61,204 nt of DNA from Lachnospiraceae bacterium (GCA_009911035.1 QXWO01000036.1:1-61204), one strand, 5' to 3'. Shown: positions 43,833 to 52,385, counted from the stretch's first letter. The notes: generated from the sequence alone by a model not told the origin. Program-made: numbers and translations.

Positions 43833-44576
43833 ATGATTTTTAAGGTGGCAATTCCCGGTAAGTTGCAATTTAAGCTTTACCGCAAAGATGCGAATTTTTT
43901 TCTGACCAGGCAGGGAGATGTCCATTACATAGGCGGTTCGGAAGTGCTTCCACCGCCCCTTGAAGTCGAAAAAGAAAATGCGGTTATCAGCGATTTGGGA
44001 ACGGAATATGAAAATGAAGCCAAATCCATCCTGATTGAGCATAATCTAAGGCTGGTGGTATATATTGCCAAAAAGTTTGACAATACCGGAGTGGGTGTGG
44101 AGGATTTGATATCCATCGGCACGATTGGGCTTATCAAGTCCATCAATACCTTTAATCCCGGCAAAAATATCAAGCTGGCCACTTACGCTTCCCGGTGTAT
44201 TGAAAATGAGATATTGATGTATCTGCGCAGAAATAATAAAACGAAGCTGGAAGTGTCCATTGACGAGCCTCTCAATGTGGACTGGGATGGAAATGAACTG
44301 CTCCTGTCCGATATTCTCGGCACTGATGAGGATGTGATTTATAAAGATATTGAAAGCGAAGTGGAGCGCAAACTTCTGCTCAAGGCAATCGATAAACTGA
44401 CCGAGCGGGAAAAGACCATAATCAACTTAAGATTCGGCCTTGGCACCAAAGACGGAAAGGAGATGACACAAAAAGAAGTAGCGGAGCTTTTGGGGATTTC
44501 CCAGTCCTATATTTCCAGACTGGAGAAAAAAATTATGAAAAGGCTGAAAAAAGAGCTGATCCGGGAAAGCTACTGA
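43833..44576 (+). CDS. sigE: Sporulation sigma factor sigma-E (pro-form)
   Basis: A 247-residue sigma-70 family factor controlling the early mother-cell programme. The N-terminal pro-region (about 25-30 residues, [18 protein letters not shown]) is present. Region 2 has [36 protein letters not shown], then [20 protein letters not shown]. Region 4 has [16 protein letters not shown] and the helix-turn-helix [24 protein letters not shown]. An AGGAGG site precedes the ATG. It is co-transcribed with spoIIGA and followed by a strong hairpin. Confidence 0.97.
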   Translation: MIFKVAIPGKLQFKLYRKDANFFLTRQGDVHYIGGSEVLPPPLEVEKENAVISDLGTEYENEAKSILIEHNLRLVVYIAKKFDNTGVGVEDLISIGTIGLIKSINTFNPGKNIKLATYASRCIENEILMYLRRNNKTKLEVSIDEPLNVDWDGNELLLSDILGTDEDVIYKDIESEVERKLLLKAIDKLTEREKTIINLRFGLGTKDGKEMTQKEVAELLGISQSYISRLEKKIMKRLKKELIRESY

Positions 44577-44590
44577 CCATAAAGACAACT

Positions 44591-44640
44591 GGGGCGGGGA
44601 GGTCTAATGCCATTGGACTTCCCCGCCCTGGAGCATTTTT
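44591..44640. terminator. Terminator between sigE and the ymxH-like gene
   Basis: A long GC-rich stem (GGGGCGGGGAGGTC pairs with GACTTCCCCGCCCT) is followed by ATTTTT on the plus strand. It lies between converging genes and may serve both directions. Confidence 0.75.
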
Positions 44641-44659
44641 CAAACACGCTCTGGCTTCT

Positions 44660-44893
44660 TTAGCAGCAGATATCTACAATAATGATGTCAGGGCCTATTT
44701 GTTTGATGTCTTTATAGGGAATACATATGTCCGGCTCGGTACAGAGAAAATTTAAGAATTTGCCGCCGTTGTGTATGAAAACTTTGCAGATATGTCCGCT
44801 GCACTGGTCAAATTCCAAATCAGATATTCTTCCCAGTTTTTTACAGTCCCGCATATTGATCACATCTTTACATTTGAGTTCAGAAAAGAGCAT
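44660..44893 (-). CDS. ymxH: YlmC/YmxH family PRC-barrel protein
   Basis: A 77-residue PRC-barrel protein (MLFSELKCKDVINMRDCKKLGRISDLEFDQCSGHICKVFI). Members of this family in Bacillus and Clostridia are small sporulation-associated proteins of unknown biochemical role. The ATG at 44893 follows AAAGAAAGG; upstream in-frame starts at 44899 and 44917 (GTG) are less well placed. It is encoded on the opposite strand, between sigE and sigG, and shares a divergent region with sigG. The gene symbol is by family resemblance. Confidence 0.85.
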   Translation of the reverse strand: MLFSELKCKDVINMRDCKKLGRISDLEFDQCSGHICKVFIHNGGKFLNFLCTEPDICIPYKDIKQIGPDIIIVDICC

Positions 44894-44915
44894 ATCCATA
44901 ACCTTTCTTTTTCCC

Positions 44916-44945
44916 ACTATAGTTTATTTTATGCAGCAATGGCAA
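44916..44945 (-). promoter_or_regulatory. Possible promoter of the ymxH-like gene
   Basis: On the minus strand TTGCCA (44940-44945), 18 bp, TATAGT (44916-44921), just upstream of the ribosome site. The implied leader is very short, so this is tentative. Confidence 0.35.
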
Positions 44946-45051
44946 AAGGGTGCGATTGTATGAATATTTTCCAGCCAATTTGTGAATGATTTCTATTACA
45001 GACAGTTGCAGGCACAGACATGTCTGTAAAAGAACCAGGAGGAAATTGGAT

Positions 45052-45831
45052 ATGGCGCAGGGAAAAGTTGAGATATGCGGCGTAAATACAGCGAAACTGC
45101 CGCTTTTAAAGGCGGAGGAAAAGGAAAAGCTGTTTGAACAGATAGAGTTAGGGGATAAGGAAGCAAGGCAGAAATATATCGAGGGAAACTTACGTCTTGT
45201 CCTTAGCGTAATTAAGCGGTTTTCGTCCAGCAATGAAAACGTGGACGATTTATTCCAGATAGGCTGTATCGGGCTGATAAAAGCAATCGACAATTTTGAC
45301 TCTACGCTGAATGTAAAATTCAGCACTTATGCAGTGCCCATGATCATTGGGGAAATAAGGAGGTTCCTGCGGGACAACAATACCATCCGGGTAAGCAGGT
45401 CTTTGAAGGATACAGCCTACAAGGCCATCTACGCCAAGGAAAACCTGATGAAGCAGAACATGAAAGAACCTACCATTAATGAAATCGCACAAGAGATTGG
45501 GATTTCCAAGGAGGATGTGGTCTATGCCCTTGACGCCATTCAGAATCCCATGAGCCTTTATGAACCGATTTTTACAGACGGCGGGGATGCCCTGTATGTA
45601 ATGGACCAGATCAGTGATAAAAAAAATAAAGAGGAAAACTGGGTGGAACACCTTTCCTTAAGCGAAGCCATGAAAAGGCTTGGGGACCGGGAGCATGAAA
45701 TCATAAGCCTAAGGTTTTTCGAGGGGAAGACACAGATGGAGGTGGCCGAAATGATTGGAATCTCCCAGGCCCAGGTATCAAGGCTTGAGAAAAATGCCCT
45801 GAAAGTGATGAAAAATTATCTGACTGCATAG
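45052..45831 (+). CDS. sigG: Sporulation sigma factor sigma-G
   Basis: A 259-residue forespore sigma factor. The N-terminus KVEICGVNTAKLPLLKAEEK is diagnostic of sigma-G. Region 2 reads GNLRLVLSVIKRFSSSNENVDDLFQIGCIGLIKAIDNFDSTLNVKFSTYAVPMIIGEIRRFLRDNN. Region 3 and IFTDGGDALYVMDQISD follow, then region 4 with KTQMEVAEMIGISQAQVSRLEK. The ATG follows AGGAGGA by 8 bp; the open frame to 44986 has no site. Late forespore genes, including those for germination and DNA protection, are its usual targets. It follows sigE as in other spore formers, but with ymxH interposed. Confidence 0.97.
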   Translation: MAQGKVEICGVNTAKLPLLKAEEKEKLFEQIELGDKEARQKYIEGNLRLVLSVIKRFSSSNENVDDLFQIGCIGLIKAIDNFDSTLNVKFSTYAVPMIIGEIRRFLRDNNTIRVSRSLKDTAYKAIYAKENLMKQNMKEPTINEIAQEIGISKEDVVYALDAIQNPMSLYEPIFTDGGDALYVMDQISDKKNKEENWVEHLSLSEAMKRLGDREHEIISLRFFEGKTQMEVAEMIGISQAQVSRLEKNALKVMKNYLTA

Positions 45832-45924
45832 TCTGTTAAGGAAAATGCTTTCAAAATGTCTGGGCACCTGGACCATGCGCCAGACCGTATATTTTAAAAT
45901 TGATTTCTTCGCCGGGATAAATAG

Positions 45925-45953
45925 TTGACATAAATTTCACATCGGAATATAAT
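45925..45953 (+). promoter_or_regulatory. Consensus sigma-A promoter of nrdR
   Basis: TTGACA (45925-45930), 17-bp spacer, TATAAT (45948-45953): a perfect match, 60 bp before the nrdR start. Confidence 0.88.
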
Positions 45954-46013
45954 GGTATTATTATCAAAATTATGTGTAGTCATTGTATTTGTCAACCAGC
46001 GGAGGGAAAACAT

Positions 46014-46463
46014 ATGAAATGTCCGTTTTGCGGCCACGAAAATACCAGGGTAATTGATTCAAGACCGGCGGAGGAAAATAATTCCATCAGACGCCGCCGG
46101 GTGTGTGATGAGTGTGACAAGCGTTTTACTACTTACGAAAAGGTTGAGACGATTCCACTTATTGTAATCAAGAAGGATGACAACAGGGAGACCTACGACA
46201 GATCCAAGATAGAGGCCGGAGTACTCCGGGCCTGTCATAAAAGACCCATAAGCGCCAATCAGATCAAGCATCTGGTGGACGAGGTGGAAACCGAAATTTT
46301 CAGCAGAGAGGAAAAGGAAATCTCAAGCCGCATTATCGGGGAGCTTGTGATGAATAAGCTGAAAGACTTAGAGGCAGTGGCTTATGTCCGTTTTGCTTCT
46401 GTTTACAGAGAGTTCAAGGATATCAATACTTTCATGGATGAACTTAAGAAGGTTTTGGAATAA
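46014..46463 (+). CDS. nrdR: Transcriptional repressor NrdR
   Basis: A 149-residue regulator, standard length. It has an N-terminal zinc ribbon (MKCPFCGHENTRVIDSRPAEENNSIRRRRVCDECDKRFTTYEKVE) and an ATP-cone domain (IVIKKDDNRETYDRSKIEAGVLRACHKRPI). It represses ribonucleotide reductase genes in response to dATP/ATP. GGAGGG precedes the ATG at 46014. A consensus promoter lies upstream, and a small membrane protein gene follows after 16 bp. Confidence 0.97.
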   Translation: MKCPFCGHENTRVIDSRPAEENNSIRRRRVCDECDKRFTTYEKVETIPLIVIKKDDNRETYDRSKIEAGVLRACHKRPISANQIKHLVDEVETEIFSREEKEISSRIIGELVMNKLKDLEAVAYVRFASVYREFKDINTFMDELKKVLE

Positions 46464-46479
46464 GCAGGGGACGAAAGAT

Positions 46480-46788
46480 ATGGCAGTAAAGACAGGGACA
46501 AAGACAGGACAGGGCAGCCTTTCTAAAGAGCAGATGGAGACAGCGGCCAGAGCCAGAAAACCGGTGGACACAGCCAATAAGTTCAGGCTTGGCTTTTTAT
46601 TTATAGGCGTGGTGGCGCTACTGTTTATTTACTTCGGCAACAAGCTGTGGCAGGGGGAAGGCTGGTATGACGCTGCGGTAGGGCATTTGTATCAGTTTCT
46701 TTTGTGGGATATTGTGCTGATGCTTCTTGCGACGCTGGTTAAATTTGCCTTTGTTGCAAGGTATAATCATATTGTTAAAGGTTTATAA
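46480..46788 (+). CDS. Small two-helix membrane protein, unknown
   Basis: A 102-residue protein. The N-terminal 40 residues are polar and basic, then two hydrophobic segments (LGFLFIGVVALLFIYFG and YQFLLWDIVLMLLATLVKFAFVA) suggest a membrane hairpin. A GGGGACGAAAG stretch precedes the ATG. It lies 16 bp after nrdR and is probably co-transcribed. I recognise no family. Confidence 0.7.
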   Translation: MAVKTGTKTGQGSLSKEQMETAARARKPVDTANKFRLGFLFIGVVALLFIYFGNKLWQGEGWYDAAVGHLYQFLLWDIVLMLLATLVKFAFVARYNHIVKGL

Positions 46789-46798
46789 AGAAGAAAGC

Positions 46799-46915
46799 AA
46801 AATCTGGCAGCAGTCCAGCCGCCGCTATAGCCAACGGCTATGGCCGGCAGTCATATGACCCGTCTGCTGATACAGGGTGCTGCTTTATGGCAGGGCTGAA
46901 CTGTTGCTGGATTTT
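46799..46915. repeat. 117-nt multi-hairpin element
   Basis: Two outer arms of 21 nt (46799-46819 and 46895-46915) pair throughout if G-U pairs are allowed. Inside are GCTATAGCC-AAC-GGCTATGGC and the palindrome GTCATATGAC. A T run ends the right arm. It lies between converging genes (small membrane protein and clbS-like). It may be a bidirectional terminator or a miniature repeat. Confidence 0.6.
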
Positions 46916-46929
46916 TAAGGTATATGGAA

Positions 46930-47469
46930 TCATTTTACATTTTTACAGTTTTTTCGGTGGGCCTTCAGCTTTTTGACAGCCCAGCTATAATGGCTTGCTG
47001 TGTCTGAAACGAAAAAGGAGCCAAGGGCGTTTTTATTGGTCCATTTGAAGGCCTCCCTCGAGAACAGTTCGTCGTTGGTAAAGGTTTCTGCAAGAGCCAT
47101 TACCTCACTATGGGATTTCTCCAGCATTTCTTTTGCCTCATCCAGTGAGGTATTCTGGTGTTTCTGCCAAAAAAATTCGTTCATTTTTCCATAAGTTTTC
47201 CAGTTGTACGGTTTAGGAATAAATGGTCGGTCTTCCCCCGCCTTATTTGAAGAGACCCAGACCAGAAGGAGCTGATGCCATTCATAGAGATGAATCAATA
47301 CATCCCGGAGGTTTTTATCCCTTTTCCAGTGGGCTTCTTTTTTGGCGTCATCGAATGTAAAGGGAGTGGATAATTCTTTTTCCGTCAGTGAAGAAATCAG
47401 ATCGTTCATCTCCTTGTAGTTTGCCTCTGCGGCAGTTATTAAATCTTTTTTTGTAGTTGGTCGTGCCAT
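46930..47469 (-). CDS. ClbS/DfsB family four-helix protein
   Basis: A 179-residue protein starting MARPTTKKDLITAAEANYKEMNDLISSL and containing LRDVLIHLYEWHQLLLVWV and SHYSWAVKKLKAH, the pattern of the ClbS/DfsB (DUF1706) DinB-like family. ClbS of colibactin-producing E. coli protects against that genotoxin; most members are of unknown role. AAGGAG precedes the start. It lies 69 bp downstream of a WYL regulator on the same strand, with a palindrome over its promoter, so it may be a regulated self-protection or detoxification protein. Confidence 0.88.
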   Translation of the reverse strand: MARPTTKKDLITAAEANYKEMNDLISSLTEKELSTPFTFDDAKKEAHWKRDKNLRDVLIHLYEWHQLLLVWVSSNKAGEDRPFIPKPYNWKTYGKMNEFFWQKHQNTSLDEAKEMLEKSHSEVMALAETFTNDELFSREAFKWTNKNALGSFFVSDTASHYSWAVKKLKAHRKNCKNVK

Positions 47470-47516
47470 ATCATTTTCTCCTTTTTTACAGTGTGTTATT
47501 TAATGTTTATTATAGG

Positions 47517-47551
47517 ATATAAACCCTGACGCCATATGTCAGGGTTTATAT
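47517..47551. promoter_or_regulatory. 14-bp perfect palindrome upstream of the clbS-like gene
   Basis: ATATAAACCCTGAC - 7 nt - GTCAGGGTTTATAT. It covers the end of the WYL gene, including its stop. On the minus strand a TATAAT -10 (47509-47514) lies 2 bp downstream of the palindrome, so the palindrome covers the spacer and -35 region. It is a good candidate operator for the WYL regulator; on the plus strand it is followed by TTTTT and could also terminate. Confidence 0.6.
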
Positions 47552-48435
47552 TTTTCATACATTTCTTTTATTGTTTCTGCGACAGTTTTTTTCAGGAAAA
47601 GGGGTTCTATGATTTCTACCTGTGTGCCAAAGGACAGGAGGAATCCTGTGAGCCAGTCATCCTGTGGCATGTGGGCGGAGACGGTAAGGCTTCCATCCTT
47701 TTGCAGTTGAATCTGGCTTATGTCGAATTCATCATAAACCCGGTAAGCCACTTCTTTTGAGAAATTTAAAATGATTTGGCAGCATGTATCCGGCGCCTCA
47801 TCCCCGGTATCCGGGAAAGCCACCGGCGTAAACTGTTCCTCCAAAAGCTCCCACTTCAGAATCCGGCTTAGTCTGAAAAGCCGAAAGCCCTGTTTGGTAC
47901 AGCAGTAGGATTTTAAGTACCAGTCTCTGGATTTGTAGAACAGCTTTAAGGGCTGGATGATTCTTTCAGCAGTTTTTCCGTAAGAATCTGCATAAAGGAT
48001 TTTCATACATCTGCTGTGGATGACTGCCGTCTTTAATAGCTGGAATTTGCTGTTATCCTGGGATTTGTCACCCCACCGGGAGAAGTCTGTCTCCAGCCAG
48101 TTGACGGAATGGACATGAAAGAGGGCGGAAAGTTTTTCAAGGGTATCTTCCCGGGACTCCCCGCTGACGGCGGTCAGGCCCTGTAAGGCGGATAAGATCT
48201 CCTGCTTCTCCTGCCGGGATAGGACGACTTTGTCCAAAACAAAATCGCCCAGAAGATGAACGCCTCCGTTTCGTCCAGTGTCCGTGTAAACCGGGATGCC
48301 TGCGCTGCTCAAGGCATCAATATCCCGGTAGATCGTCCTCACAGAAACCTCAAAACGGCTGGCAAGCTCGGGGGCTGTTGCATAACCTTTGTCCAGCAGA
48401 TAATATAAAATTTTGAACAGACGGATTTCTGACAT
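47539..48435 (-). CDS. WYL-domain transcriptional regulator (YafY type)
   Basis: A 298-residue regulator. It has an N-terminal DeoR-like helix-turn-helix (LLDKGYATAPELASRFEVSVRTIYRDIDALSSAGIPVYTDTGRNGG). A WYL ligand-binding domain (IIQPLKLFYKSRDWYLKSYCCTKQGFRLFRLSRI) and a WCX-like C-terminal extension follow. Such proteins repress or activate neighbouring genes on binding nucleotides or single-stranded DNA. The clbS-like gene directly downstream and the palindrome between them suggest it controls that gene. Confidence 0.9.
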   Translation of the reverse strand: MSEIRLFKILYYLLDKGYATAPELASRFEVSVRTIYRDIDALSSAGIPVYTDTGRNGGVHLLGDFVLDKVVLSRQEKQEILSALQGLTAVSGESREDTLEKLSALFHVHSVNWLETDFSRWGDKSQDNSKFQLLKTAVIHSRCMKILYADSYGKTAERIIQPLKLFYKSRDWYLKSYCCTKQGFRLFRLSRILKWELLEEQFTPVAFPDTGDEAPDTCCQIILNFSKEVAYRVYDEFDISQIQLQKDGSLTVSAHMPQDDWLTGFLLSFGTQVEIIEPLFLKKTVAETIKEMYEKYKP

Positions 48436-49034
48436 GGTTTATGTCTCCTTCACTATGCTTCAGAGGCTGGTCGGTAGCAGTCGCCCTGTTTTTTAATATT
48501 TAGTTTACCATATCTTACAAGCCTTGTGCCATATTATTATAGAGGCGTTTCTAATTGGAATATTTGTGCAACAGAAATGAAGTAAATATGAAGAAAACAC
48601 TTTGTGAACATAGGTACAGCACTCGTAGGCTGTCAGGGCTTAAGAGAAATAGCTTCGTTTCTTTTACTTTGATGACGTGATTGACACAGCCTATACCATT
48701 ACTACTGGGTTTATGCAGGTTAATTGGGGTCATCCTGCAATGTGCCTGATGACGTCTGACAGAAAAATTACTTTTGTTTCTATGATTATGTATTTTTCTT
48801 AACGTTTCAAGACAGTATGGAGGAAGGTGTAGTGTTTCTGATTTGCTAAGCGGGGTGTGAAGCGTGAAAGTGTTTGGTAAACATAAATGAGATTTATTAA
48901 GAGAAACTTAGACATCGTATTAGTGGATTTTATGAAAAATTCCTTATCAGAATTTTTCGCAAAAGATATACTTTTTGCAAGTGCCCGAAATATGGCATTA
49001 AGTGGCATATTTTAGAAGCAGAAAGGACAAGGAA
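48436..49034. other. Intergenic region without recognisable gene
   Basis: About 600 bp between the WYL regulator and the TnpB-like remnant. No frame resembles a known protein, no strong promoter or RNA structure stands out, and composition is more AT-rich than its neighbours. It may be debris of the same rearrangement that produced the gene fragments to its right. Confidence 0.5.
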
Positions 49035-49898
49035 ATGTCGTCTGATACGGTATGCAGGACAGTGCATCAGTACAACAGTGAGCTGATTGCAGATGAAGAT
49101 ATGGAAAAACTTCAGGAAATTGCATGGGATTACAGCAAAGTGAAGAACTATGTATATGAACGGTTCGGCGGTGTAGGAGGCCTTTCCAAAATATATCCGG
49201 GATATAGTGTCCAGAATGAGATGACTGCATGTGGACTTAGAGAGCAGATGGAGATGCCGTCGGTTTACTTTTACCTTGCCATTTATGATGCCCTGGGGGA
49301 AATCAAAGGCCAGTGGACAAAGACGAAAGCAACAGTTCTTAAGCAGATAGGGGATAATGAATCTCTGACAGAGGATGAAAAGCATTACCTGCGTTATCTT
49401 CTTAAGGTAAATAATGCTTTTGATGCAGTGCTGAACCACAGAAGGGTTATTTTGAGACAGGATTTGCAGAAGCAGTACGAGAATCTTGTAGGCTGCATTG
49501 ATGTAGGGAAGGCAGACAATTATCTGTGCAGACAAGTCAGGCGTATCCATGTAAGGCCCCATACAGACAATGAGGATGGATTTTCACTGTCAGGGCACGC
49601 TTACCGTTACGGGGATCATGGGATTTACATTACTGTGAAAGAAAAGCGGAAACGTATTTTCCTGCCTCTTACAGACAACAATCAGTATACAAGGCAGATT
49701 TATCTGAAGTTATATCCGGAAAAGGGAAATGTGGAAATCAAGGTGCCTGTGGATGTAAAAGTCAGGAAGCATAAGGATTATACCAGAAAAGTAGGGCTGG
49801 CAGCCGGAATGTATGTAATGTTTACTACTGACGAGGGACATGTTTATGGGGAAAAGCTGGGATTGGAATCCGAAGGATGTGCCCATTACCCGTTATGA
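49035..49898 (+). pseudogene. TnpB-like (IS605 OrfB) protein, truncated
   Basis: The first 275 or so residues resemble clostridial TnpB-type RNA-guided nucleases: a helical N-terminal domain (DYSKVKNYVYERFGGVGGLSKIYPGY), a wedge-like part, then the RuvC-I region reading KVGLAAGMYVMFTTDEGHVYGEKLG. The family motif there is GIDxG, so the catalytic Asp is replaced by Ala. Similarity stops at about 49860 and the frame ends in unrelated residues at 49898; RuvC-II, the zinc finger and RuvC-III are missing. The ATG at 49035 follows AAGGA. The family call is moderate. Confidence 0.6.
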
Positions 49899-50202
49899 GG
49901 ATTATGATTTAGAAGCGCACAGGCCGGATGTAATTTATATCCATAATCCATACGATGAATGGAATTATGTGACCAGCGTACATCCGCATTTTTATGCAAA
50001 AAATCTGAGGAACTATACAGATAAGCTGATCTACATTCCCTATTTCATTTTAGGAGAAATCAAGCCGGATAATCAGGAGACAATTGATGGCATGAAACAT
50101 TTCTGCTTTACGCCGGGGATAATCTATGCCCATCAGGTAATCGTGCAGTCGGAGAATATGCGGCAGATTTATATCAATGAATACATCAAGGCTGCGAAGG
50201 AA
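49858..50202 (+). pseudogene. Fragment of a CDP-glycerol glycerophosphotransferase-like protein
   Basis: In the frame that begins in the TnpB remnant (49840), similarity starts near DWNPKDVPITRYEDYDLEAHRPDVIYIHNPYDEWNYVTSVHP and continues through YVPYFILGEI-like and VVQSENMRQIYINEY sequences. These match an internal 110-residue part of a Lachnospiraceae glycerophosphotransferase-like family of about 400 or more residues. Both ends are missing: the left joins TnpB-like sequence, the right joins dehydrogenase sequence near 50200. Not functional. Confidence 0.6.
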
Positions 50203-50564
50203 GCGGCGCAGACATTTTTTTTGACTGTGTTGGCAGGAATGAGGTCATAGCGGCGGGGATAAATGCCACAGCCGCAGGAGGACTGATCCAGCTTGTGGGT
50301 AATCCGGCATCAGATGTGATAATGGACAAGGCTGTCTATTGGAAGGTCCTGCGCAGGCAGCTTACACTTAAGGGAATCTGGAACTCATCCTATACGCACA
50401 GCAGGGATGATGATTGGCACTACTGCCTTAAAAGGCTGTCAGAGGGACAGATTCATCCAGAACATTTCATTACGCACAGGCTGGCGCTTTCCGGCCTGGA
50501 AAGAGGGCTTCTAATCATGCGGGATAAAACAGAGGCATATGGTAAGGTTATGACAGTGGGATAG
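50203..50564 (+). pseudogene. C-terminal fragment of a zinc alcohol/polyol dehydrogenase
   Basis: From about 50208 the frame reads DIFFDCVGRNEVIAAGINATAAGGLIQLVGNPASD, then YWKVLRRQLTLKGIWNSSYTHSRDDDWHYCL, and ends in GLLIMRDKTEAYGKVMTVG with a stop at 50564. This is the NAD-binding and C-terminal part of medium-chain dehydrogenases such as galactitol-1-phosphate dehydrogenase. The N-terminal catalytic zinc domain, more than 200 residues, is absent. Confidence 0.75.
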
Positions 50565-50764
50565 CGGAGAGGGGCGTCCGCGAAGCGTGAGAGAGTTTGC
50601 TGATCATCTTGCTAAACGTATGCATCTATGGTAGTATAAAAATAAAATTTATAGATGGAGGATTAATACCCTGTTGTTTTGCAGTGTTGTAAAATGAGAA
50701 ATCTGCCTGTTTGCAGCGGGGGTATTGATGCATGGGATATAACTGAACGAATGCGGAGGCAGTC

Positions 50765-51682
50765 ATGACAGCAAAACAAAAAATAATCATAGCGCTTCTG
50801 GCATCTCTTATTTTTACAGGATGCCGGGCACAGGAACCCCCAAAGCCCCAGGATATGGAAGAAAAGACAGAAATTACAGAAGATACGGTACAGGATACAG
50901 AGAAGGAAGCAGGGGTGCATGAGGAAACAAAAGAGAATGCAGACCAGCCGGCCCTGCTGGAGCCTTTGAAGCTGTCGGGAAAGGCGGTGGGGATAGAGGC
51001 CCACATAAAAGAAGTAAAAGAGCAGGAGATACTTATCAGTTCGGATTGTGATGATTTCCCCGGTGCTTTTGCGGTGGAGGTGCCTGAATCGGTTTTTGAT
51101 GTTTCACTGCTGATGGGAGGAACTCCTGTACGGATAGTGATGGAGGAAAAGGAAGGGACAGGCGAAAATACAAAATATCAGGCCAGAGGCATTGAGATCG
51201 TGCAGGAGCAGGAGGAAACTGCAGCATCAGGAGAAGAAGTGCCCCGGCTGTCACCGCCGTCCTTTGTTCTAGGCGATCCCTGGTCCAGTATTGCGGCATC
51301 TTTTGAAATTCATCCGGGCAATTATAACTGGAATTATAAAGACGGTGATGAAATGGCGGGGGTGATTGCCTGCGGCGTCCATCCATTAGATGATATTGAG
51401 CGGGAAAAGCTAAAACTTCCCCGGTATAATGGAATGGAAGCAGTGATATATATGCTTTCAACAGATGTTTCACCCGACATGCTGATAATAAATGTCTGGG
51501 ATGCAGAGGATATAGGCAATACACAGGCGGAAACGGGCGCAGAGCTTACCCTTTATTTTCCGGTGAGTATGTTGGAACTGGAGATAGGGAAAGTTTATGA
51601 ATTTACGGCAGTGTGGGCACAGGAGAAACTGGAGCAGAGGGGCTTTTACGGAGACGCCGGTTACACTTTGGTCACAGAGTGA
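50765..51682 (+). CDS. Lipoprotein of unknown function
   Basis: A 305-residue protein with signal MTAKQKIIIALLASLIFTGC (lipobox FTGC) and an acidic linker rich in Glu and Thr. A small beta domain follows (GKAVGIEAHIKEVKEQEILISSD) that could be OB-like. The C-terminal 130 residues (GNYNWNYKDGDEMAGVIACGVHPLD) contain an immunoglobulin-like stretch. I recognise no named family. It is flanked by the fragment zone on the left and a terminator on the right, so it is probably transcribed alone. Confidence 0.75.
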   Translation: MTAKQKIIIALLASLIFTGCRAQEPPKPQDMEEKTEITEDTVQDTEKEAGVHEETKENADQPALLEPLKLSGKAVGIEAHIKEVKEQEILISSDCDDFPGAFAVEVPESVFDVSLLMGGTPVRIVMEEKEGTGENTKYQARGIEIVQEQEETAASGEEVPRLSPPSFVLGDPWSSIAASFEIHPGNYNWNYKDGDEMAGVIACGVHPLDDIEREKLKLPRYNGMEAVIYMLSTDVSPDMLIINVWDAEDIGNTQAETGAELTLYFPVSMLELEIGKVYEFTAVWAQEKLEQRGFYGDAGYTLVTE

Positions 51683-51737
51683 CCAATCACGGAGTGGATA
51701 GTAACAATAGCTGGACATATATGGAAATCAATTGGAA

Positions 51738-51766
51738 AACACCTTGTCAAATGGCAGGGTGTTTTG
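51738..51766 (+). terminator. Terminator after the lipoprotein gene
   Basis: AACACCTTG and CAGGGTGTT pair around a short loop and are followed by TTTT. Confidence 0.6.
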
Positions 51767-51821
51767 TACAATGATAGGAGATTACTAGAGCGTACTTCGG
51801 CAAAGGAGGAGACGGGTATAT

Positions 51822-52346
51822 ATGCTGGAAAGGTTTTATCCTGACATTTACATGAATTCTACTTATGGGATAGATTTTAAGAACTATTATGACTCCGGGT
51901 ACCGGGGCATTATTTTTGATATCGACAATACGCTGGTGCCTCACGGCGCTCCGGCGGACGAACGGAGCATAGAGTTTTTTCGGGAATTGAAACATATTGG
52001 ATTTGCGATGATCCTTTTATCCAATAATAAGGAACCGAGGGTAAAGATGTTTGGCGGCGCGGTGGGCGCACAGTACATTTTTAAAGGGGGAAAGCCTAAA
52101 AGGGCCGGGTATCTGCGGGGCATGGAGATGATGGGAACGGACAGGAAAACGACTCTGTTTGTGGGGGATCAGCTGTTCACGGATGTGTGGGGAGCCAAAA
52201 ACGCAGGGATTTATTCCATACTGGTAAAACAGATTGATAAAAAAGAGGAAATACAGATAGTGCTGAAACGTTATCTGGAGAAAATTGTGTTGGCATCTTA
52301 CAAACGAGATTGTATAAAACGCGGAAAGGAATACCTTGTTTTTTAG
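51822..52346 (+). CDS. yqeG: YqeG family HAD IIIA-type phosphatase
   Basis: A 174-residue HAD-family protein. Motif I is GIIFDIDNTLVPHG, motif II LLSNNKEPR, motif III with the conserved Lys in KGGKPK, and motif IV LFVGDQLFTDVWGAKNAG. The family includes YqeG of Bacillus and PGP-like phosphatases. AAAGGAGGAGA precedes the ATG. It lies 39 bp before aroE and is probably the first gene of a yqeG-aroE-aroK operon, an arrangement common in Bacillota. Confidence 0.93.
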   Translation: MLERFYPDIYMNSTYGIDFKNYYDSGYRGIIFDIDNTLVPHGAPADERSIEFFRELKHIGFAMILLSNNKEPRVKMFGGAVGAQYIFKGGKPKRAGYLRGMEMMGTDRKTTLFVGDQLFTDVWGAKNAGIYSILVKQIDKKEEIQIVLKRYLEKIVLASYKRDCIKRGKEYLVF

Positions 52347-52385
52347 ACGCTGGAAACGAGGACATTTTTGAAAGGAAGGAAAACA

